Assembly (NCBI GenBank): GCA_945867245.1 | Contig: CAMBHQ010000021.1 | Span: 1-9,364, forward strand | DNA: 9,364 bases | Reading direction: 5' to 3' | Source: an uncultured Porphyromonas sp. | GTDB taxonomy: Bacteria; Bacteroidota; Bacteroidia; Bacteroidales; Porphyromonadaceae | Shown: piece by piece, positions 4,598 to 9,364 of the stretch | Position numbering within the stretch: position 1 is the stretch's first letter | How the letters are laid out: each line of letters opens with the position of its first letter | The notes under the pieces: generated by a model | What the model saw: only the letters and a program-made list of their open reading frames with translations | What the model was told of the DNA's origin: nothing | The model's database searches: none | Position numbers and translations under genes: made by a program

Positions 4598-7500
4598 ATG
4601 ATTAGCTTCTTCCGCAGTCAATCGGGCAATATCATTGCCCTTGCCTCGCAAGCGAAGCCAAACGCAGACGAGCTACAAGCTCTCGTTTGGCTCTTTGGTA
4701 ATGCCGAATACATCGATAGCCCGTGTCTAGAGGGCTACTATATCGGCCCGCGCAGAGAAATGCTTACCCCCTGGAGCACTAATGCAGTGGAAATCACACA
4801 GAATATGAATATCTCGGGTATTCAGCGTATCGAGGAATACTACCCAGTGCCTACAGCTGAGGCGTCTTATGACCCCATGTTGCAGGCACTTTATCATTCT
4901 CTCGACCAAGACCTATTCCGTATAGACCTAAGTCCCGAGCCTATCCGTTATATTGCCGATATTCGGGGTTATAACGAGCAGGAGGGGCTTGCCCTGAGCG
5001 ACGAGGAAATCGCTTACCTAGAGGGCGTGTCCGAACGCATCGGGCGTCAGCTGACGGATAGTGAGCTATTCGGCTTTAGCCAGGTGAATAGTGAGCACTG
5101 TCGCCATAAAATCTTCGGTGGTACCTTCGTTATCGATGGCGTAGAGCGCGAGAGTAGCCTCTTCGCGATGATTAAGGAGACGAGTCAGCAGAATCCCAAC
5201 TTCCTAGTATCGGCATACAAAGACAACGTAGCCTTTGTCTCGGGTCCGCGCATCGAGCAGTTCGCCCCCAAGCAGGCCGATAGACCCGACTACTTCGCTA
5301 CCGAGGAGTTTGATAGCGTGCTATCGCTCAAGGCCGAAACGCACAACTTCCCGACGACGGTAGAGCCCTTCAATGGCGCTGCCACGGGTACGGGGGGCGA
5401 GATACGCGACCGTATGGCCGGCGGACGAGCTAGTATCCCTTTGGCAGGGACGGCCGTGTATATGACTAGCTATCCGCGCACCGAGGGGGCACGTGCCTGG
5501 GAGCAGTATAGCAACGAACGCCCATGGCGCTATCAGACACCAAGGCAAATCCTTACAAAGGCTTCCAACGGGGCGAGCGACTTCGGTAACAAGTTTGGTC
5601 AGCCCCTTATCTGTGGCTCTGTGCTGACTTTCGAGCACCAAGAGGGAGCGGGGCAGCCACGCTATGGCTATGACAAGGTAATCATGCTCGCTGGAGGCGT
5701 AGGCTATGCCCGCCGTGATAATGCCCTCAAGGGTGAGCCTCAGACGGGCGAGAAGGTCGTGCTGATGGGGGGCGACAACTACCGCATCGGCATGGGTGGC
5801 GGAGCTGTGAGCTCGGTGAATACGGGGCAGTATGCAGGCGCTATCGAACTGAATGCCGTGCAACGTGCCAACCCCGAGATGCAGAAGCGTGTACAGAATG
5901 TGGTACGTGCCATGGCAGAGCGTAGCGACAACCCCATCGTCTCTATACACGACCACGGAGCGGGTGGGCACCTCAACTGCCTCAGCGAGCTAGTCGAGGC
6001 TACGGGCGGACGCATTACTATGGACCGTCTACCTGTGGGCGACCCTACGCTCAGTGCCCGTGAGATTATAGGCAACGAGAGTCAGGAGCGTATGGGACTA
6101 CTCGTAGGAGAGGAGCATATAGATACGCTACGCCGCATTGCCGAGCGTGAGCGTGCCCCACTCTATGTGGTAGGGGAGACGACGGACGATATGCGCCTTG
6201 TCTTCGAGCGAGACAATGGCGACAAGCCGATTGACCTAGCCCTAGGCGATATGTTCGGCAGCTCGCCTAAGACTATCATGACAGATAAGCATGTAGAGAG
6301 GGATTATTCGGCTCCCAGCTATAGCGCTGATAAGCTAGAGGAGTATCTAGACAATGTGCTCCGTATGGAGGCCGTGGCCTGTAAGGACTGGCTGACCAAC
6401 AAGGTAGACCGCTCTGTAACGGGGCGTGTAGCACGTCAGCAATGTCAGGGCGAGATACAGCTACCACTTAGCGACCTCGGTGCTATGGCACTAGACTTCC
6501 GTGGTCAGAGCGGTATAGCTACGACCATAGGGCATGCTCCGCAGGTGGCACTCGTAGACCCCGTAGCAGGCTCAGTAATGGCTATAGCGGAGTCGCTCAC
6601 GAATATTGTCTTCGCTCCACTTACTCATGGCCTAAGCGGGGTGTCGCTCAGTGCCAACTGGATGTGGCCCTGCCGTAATGAGGGCGAAGATGCTCGTCTA
6701 TACGATGCTGTAGAGGCAGCCTCGCAGTTTGCCATCAGCCTAGGTATCAATATCCCCACAGGCAAGGACTCGCTCTCGATGACACAGAAGTACGAGGGGG
6801 GCGAGGAGCCTGTACTATCCCCCGGTACTGTTATCATCAGTGCGGCTGCCGAGGTGAGCGACGTCAAGCGTATCGTCTCTCCGGTAGTGCAGCTACGCCC
6901 CGATAGCGCTCTGTATCACATCGACTTTAGCTTTGCTCCTCTAGCGCTCGGGGGCTCGGCCTTTGCCCAGAGCCTTGGCAAACTCGGGGACGAGGTGCCA
7001 AGCGTAGAGGAGGCTGAGTACTTCCGTGATGCCTTCGCTGCAGTGCAGGAGCTTATCGCCGGTGGCTATGTCTTGGCCGGACACGATATCTCTGCGGGTG
7101 GTCTTATCACGACACTGCTAGAGATGTGCTTCGCCAATGCCAAGGGCGGTTTAGACGTAGACCTCACGGCTATTCCCGAGCAGGACCTTATTAAGCTCCT
7201 CTTCGCCGAGAACCCTGGCGTGGTACTACAGCTCACACGTACGGCCGAGGCGGAGGAAATCCTGCGCAGTGCTAGTATCGGCTTCGCCCGTATAGCGACG
7301 ATTAGTCAGGGCCGCAAGCTCAGCATCAAGCAGGGCAAGCGTAGCTATGAGCTCGACATCGATGCTAAGCGTGATGTTTGGTACGAGAGCTCTTACCTCA
7401 TGGATAAGCATCAGACGGCTCTACCACAGGCCGAGGCGCGCTACCATAACTACAAGGATCAAGCTATCCGCTACAAGTTCCCCGAGGGCTTCACAGGTAA

Positions 7501-8299
7501 GCTACGCGACCTTGGTCTAGACCCAGATCGCAAGGAACGCAGTGGCGTACGTGCCGCTATCCTCCGCGATAAGGGTACCAATGGCGATCGTGAGATGGCT
7601 TACGCCCTGTGGCTTGCGGGCTTCGACGTCAAGGACGTACACCTTACGGACCTCACTAGCGGGCGCGAAACCCTCGAGGACGTACGTATGATTGTCTTCT
7701 GTGGAGGCTTCTCCAATAGTGATGTCCTCGGCTCGGCCAAGGGTTGGGCGGCAGGCATCCTATTCAACGCTACCGCCAAGGCAACGCTCGACCGCTTCTA
7801 CGCACGCCCCGATACCCTTAGCCTCGGCATCTGTAACGGCTGTCAGCTGATGGCAGAGCTTGAGCTGATGTATCCCGAGCATGCCGATAAGCACAAGATG
7901 CAGCACAACGATAGTGGACGCTTCGAGTCCAGCTTTGTGTCGCTAACGATACCAGCCAACGAGTCGGTGATGCTCCGTGACCTCGCAGGGTCGGAGCTAG
8001 GTATCTGGATAGCACACGGAGAGGGTAAGTTCCACTTGCCCTATGAGAGTGATAAGTACCATGTGGTCGCTAAGTACGCCTACGAGGGCTATCCTGCCAA
8101 CCCCAATGGCTCGCCCGAGGGTATCGCAGGTCTGTGCTCGGCTGACGGACGCCACCTGGCTATGATGCCTCATCCAGAGCGTGCTATCTTCCCATGGACT
8201 TGTGCCTATTACCCCGAGGCCGAGCGTAACGAGCACGAGGTTAGCCCCTGGATAATCGCTTTCCGCAAGGCCTACGAATGGGCCCAGGCACAGGGCTAA
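4598..8299 (+). CDS. purL: Phosphoribosylformylglycinamidine synthase, single-chain (large PurL)
   Basis: Complete 1233-residue FGAM synthase. It catalyses the fourth step of de novo purine synthesis: FGAR + glutamine + ATP to FGAM. This is the large form in which PurS-, small PurL- and PurQ-like domains are fused. An N-terminal PurS-like domain is followed by a linker and the synthase core starting near residue 150. The core holds FSQVNSEHCRHKIF (S165-E166-H167-C168) and LKAETHNFPTTVEPFNGAATG (from K245; H249 is in the conserved block). A second AIR-synthase-like half follows, with VSIHDHGAGGHLN near 450 and LAGHDISAGGLITTLLEMCF near 830. The glutaminase domain begins near residue 985 (VRAAILRDKGTNGDREM). 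It has the nucleophile in GICNGCQ (C1079) and MMPHPERAIFP with H1192 and E1194, so the triad is intact. It is slightly shorter than E. coli PurL (about 1295). It is transcribed alone from a nearby promoter; no purS or purQ is adjacent, as expected for the fused form. Confidence 0.97.
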   Translation: MISFFRSQSGNIIALASQAKPNADELQALVWLFGNAEYIDSPCLEGYYIGPRREMLTPWSTNAVEITQNMNISGIQRIEEYYPVPTAEASYDPMLQALYHSLDQDLFRIDLSPEPIRYIADIRGYNEQEGLALSDEEIAYLEGVSERIGRQLTDSELFGFSQVNSEHCRHKIFGGTFVIDGVERESSLFAMIKETSQQNPNFLVSAYKDNVAFVSGPRIEQFAPKQADRPDYFATEEFDSVLSLKAETHNFPTTVEPFNGAATGTGGEIRDRMAGGRASIPLAGTAVYMTSYPRTEGARAWEQYSNERPWRYQTPRQILTKASNGASDFGNKFGQPLICGSVLTFEHQEGAGQPRYGYDKVIMLAGGVGYARRDNALKGEPQTGEKVVLMGGDNYRIGMGGGAVSSVNTGQYAGAIELNAVQRANPEMQKRVQNVVRAMAERSDNPIVSIHDHGAGGHLNCLSELVEATGGRITMDRLPVGDPTLSAREIIGNESQERMGLLVGEEHIDTLRRIAERERAPLYVVGETTDDMRLVFERDNGDKPIDLALGDMFGSSPKTIMTDKHVERDYSAPSYSADKLEEYLDNVLRMEAVACKDWLTNKVDRSVTGRVARQQCQGEIQLPLSDLGAMALDFRGQSGIATTIGHAPQVALVDPVAGSVMAIAESLTNIVFAPLTHGLSGVSLSANWMWPCRNEGEDARLYDAVEAASQFAISLGINIPTGKDSLSMTQKYEGGEEPVLSPGTVIISAAAEVSDVKRIVSPVVQLRPDSALYHIDFSFAPLALGGSAFAQSLGKLGDEVPSVEEAEYFRDAFAAVQELIAGGYVLAGHDISAGGLITTLLEMCFANAKGGLDVDLTAIPEQDLIKLLFAENPGVVLQLTRTAEAEEILRSASIGFARIATISQGRKLSIKQGKRSYELDIDAKRDVWYESSYLMDKHQTALPQAEARYHNYKDQAIRYKFPEGFTGKLRDLGLDPDRKERSGVRAAILRDKGTNGDREMAYALWLAGFDVKDVHLTDLTSGRETLEDVRMIVFCGGFSNSDVLGSAKGWAAGILFNATAKATLDRFYARPDTLSLGICNGCQLMAELELMYPEHADKHKMQHNDSGRFESSFVSLTIPANESVMLRDLAGSELGIWIAHGEGKFHLPYESDKYHVVAKYAYEGYPANPNGSPEGIAGLCSADGRHLAMMPHPERAIFPWTCAYYPEAERNEHEVSPWIIAFRKAYEWAQAQG

Positions 8300-8312
8300 T
8301 AGCCATATTATA

Positions 8313-8328
8313 GCGGGCTAGCTCCCGC
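8313..8328 (+). terminator. Possible short GC hairpin after purL
   Basis: GCGGG (8313-8317) pairs with CCCGC (8324-8328) around a 6-base loop, 13 bases after the purL stop. No T run follows. It is the only stem seen between purL and the next gene, and the call rests mainly on position. Confidence 0.35.
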
Positions 8329-8381
8329 AGAGCATGCAGAGTAAAGGACAGAGGCTTGTAACTTAGTTTACAGCTTTTTGC

Positions 8382-8389
8382 TACCTTTA
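8382..8389 (+). promoter_or_regulatory. Likely -7 box for the CMP-nonulosonate synthetase gene
   Basis: TACCTTTA differs from TAnnTTTG only in its last base. The best upstream TTG (8356-8358) is 23 bases away, longer than in the other promoters of the window (19-20). The leader would be about 40 bases. A weaker match than the others, but it is in the right place. Confidence 0.4.
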
Positions 8390-8433
8390 CTCAGCATTTT
8401 ATATTTACTCACTAATAATAGACACTTACGACT

Positions 8434-9364
8434 ATGCGTAAAGTCGCCATCATAACAGCACGAGGCGGATCAAAGGGTCTTGTGGACAAGAATATGCTCA
8501 TGGTTTATGGCAAACCACTCATTGCTTATACCATAGAGAATGCCCTAGACTCTGCAGTCTTTGACGAGGTGATACTTACTACGGACTCCGAGGAGTATAT
8601 CTCTGCTCTGAGTCATTACCCCATCACGATGCATCGTCGCCCAGAGCACCTAGCCAGCGATACGGCTACCAGCTACGATGCCCTCCGTGAGGTTATCGAT
8701 AGTCTACAGCTAGGAGAGCGCTATGACTACTTTGTCCTCTTCCAGCCGACCAATCCGCTACGCTTAGTGGAGCATACGGTGGGCCTTTGTCAGCAGTTTG
8801 AGGCTAGGAGCGACCGCTTCGACTTCGCTGCCTCTGTGTCTGTGAGCAGTAAGCCGTTGGTACTCCTCCATGCTATCGATGATGAGGGGGCTATGTCTGA
8901 GTGGAATATAGACTACTCGACCTATCGCAGGCAGAATTACCCTATCGAGTATGCTCCGAATGGGCTGTATTTCGTAGCGAAGATAGCTGCTTATCTGGAG
9001 CAGAAGCACTTCTACGGCCCTCGCTCTATGGCATACAAGATGGACAAGAAGTGGGCGGTGGATATAGACGATCGTGATGACTTCGAGCGCTTCTACTTCC
9101 TAGTGGCTCAGTCTAAGCGTGAGGAGCTGCTACATGCACAGGTGCTCAAGGAGGTAAGGCGTCTGCACCCAGCACTTGTACACGAGGCCGAGCTAACGCT
9201 TATCGGAGACTCTTTCGCCAGCGAATGGGAGCTCAGTCTGGGCGCAGGTAGAGAGCTACAGAATCTATCCATCGCTGCTATCTCTACACGTGAGTACCCC
9301 GAGCTAGTGCTAGCGCCTGGTACTCGTATTGCAGACCGAGTGCTCCTGGCTATAGGGCGAGATG
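8434..9364 (+). CDS. neuA: CMP-sialic acid (nonulosonate) synthetase fused to SGNH hydrolase domain, 3' truncated
   Basis: The frame is open from ATG 8434 to the window end: 310 codons, no stop. Residues 1-225 are a CMP-nonulosonate cytidylyltransferase, which activates a sialic-acid-like sugar with CTP. They contain ITARGGSKGLVDKNML (7-22, nucleotide-binding loop with R10 and K14), GKPLIAYTI (26-34), LTTDSEEY (48-55), RRPEHLASDTATSYDAL (68-84), FQPTNPLR (103-110), YRRQNYPIEYAPNGLYF (164-180), and WAVDIDDRDDF (207-217) with the metal-binding aspartates. After a helical stretch (225-252) comes LTLIGDSFASEW (254-265), a GDS block I with candidate nucleophile S260, opening an SGNH/GDSL domain. 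This is the layout of Streptococcus agalactiae NeuA, where the C-terminal domain removes O-acetyl groups from sialic acid. The substrate could be Neu5Ac, legionaminic or another nonulosonic acid. The last visible residues IGRD fall at the GxND block III position. Confidence 0.88.
   Translation, partial: MRKVAIITARGGSKGLVDKNMLMVYGKPLIAYTIENALDSAVFDEVILTTDSEEYISALSHYPITMHRRPEHLASDTATSYDALREVIDSLQLGERYDYFVLFQPTNPLRLVEHTVGLCQQFEARSDRFDFAASVSVSSKPLVLLHAIDDEGAMSEWNIDYSTYRRQNYPIEYAPNGLYFVAKIAAYLEQKHFYGPRSMAYKMDKKWAVDIDDRDDFERFYFLVAQSKREELLHAQVLKEVRRLHPALVHEAELTLIGDSFASEWELSLGAGRELQNLSIAAISTREYPELVLAPGTRIADRVLLAIGRD

Noticed and set aside
5321..5971. Long (216-codon) open frame on the minus strand inside purL
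   Set aside because: It lies wholly antisense to a highly conserved gene and has no recognisable domain, promoter box or neighbours. It is explained by codon bias of the sense strand.
8322..8345. Short direct repeat GCAGAG (8327-8332 and 8336-8341) after purL
   Set aside because: Two 6-base copies close together are expected by chance; no attachment site or mobile gene is associated.
8764..9009. 81-codon minus-strand frame within the NeuA-like gene
   Set aside because: The plus-strand frame is continuous and carries all the cytidylyltransferase motifs; the minus frame is a shadow.

Overview
The window looks like a chromosomal stretch from a Bacteroidetes/Bacteroidales bacterium, most likely Porphyromonas or a close relative. 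The reasons are: a GC content that looks moderate (low 50s by eye), -7 promoter boxes of the Bacteroidetes form TAnnTTTG upstream of most transcription units, weak or absent Shine-Dalgarno sequences, a single-chain purL, a short-form class IV aminotransferase, and a lipoprotein carrying DUF4476, a domain common in this phylum. The genus is an inference; no rRNA or marker gene is complete enough to prove it.

Layout, left to right. The 3' end of glnS (glutaminyl-tRNA synthetase) runs into a DedA-family membrane protein 23 bases downstream, closed by a hairpin terminator. A single gene with its own promoter follows, encoding a small secreted protein that is probably an outer-membrane beta-barrel. 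A 19-bp hairpin then serves as terminator and overlaps the next promoter. That promoter drives a two-gene operon: an L-cysteine desulfidase (cyuA/yhaM family) and a compact PLP-dependent class IV aminotransferase (PabC-like), 4 bases apart. Converging on this operon is a minus-strand lipoprotein gene with a BamE/SmpA-like N-terminal half and a DUF4476 C-terminal half. Back to back with it, sharing a 138-base divergent promoter region, is purL, the large single-chain FGAM synthase of purine biosynthesis (complete, 1233 residues). The window ends inside a gene for a CMP-nonulosonate (CMP-sialic acid) synthetase. This gene continues past the cytidylyltransferase domain into an SGNH/GDSL hydrolase domain, the architecture of streptococcal NeuA; it is cut by the window edge.

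Most of the window is housekeeping: translation, membrane lipid handling, cysteine catabolism and purine synthesis. It is not an obvious mobile or defence island. No tRNA, rRNA, insertion sequence or CRISPR array was seen. The part most worth following is the right edge, where the bifunctional NeuA-like gene suggests the start of a locus for making and modifying sialic-acid-like surface sugars. Second is the regulatory architecture around the cyuA operon: a terminator fused to a promoter, a structured 5' leader, and a short upstream reading frame whose first 11 bases recur in the leader of the preceding gene.
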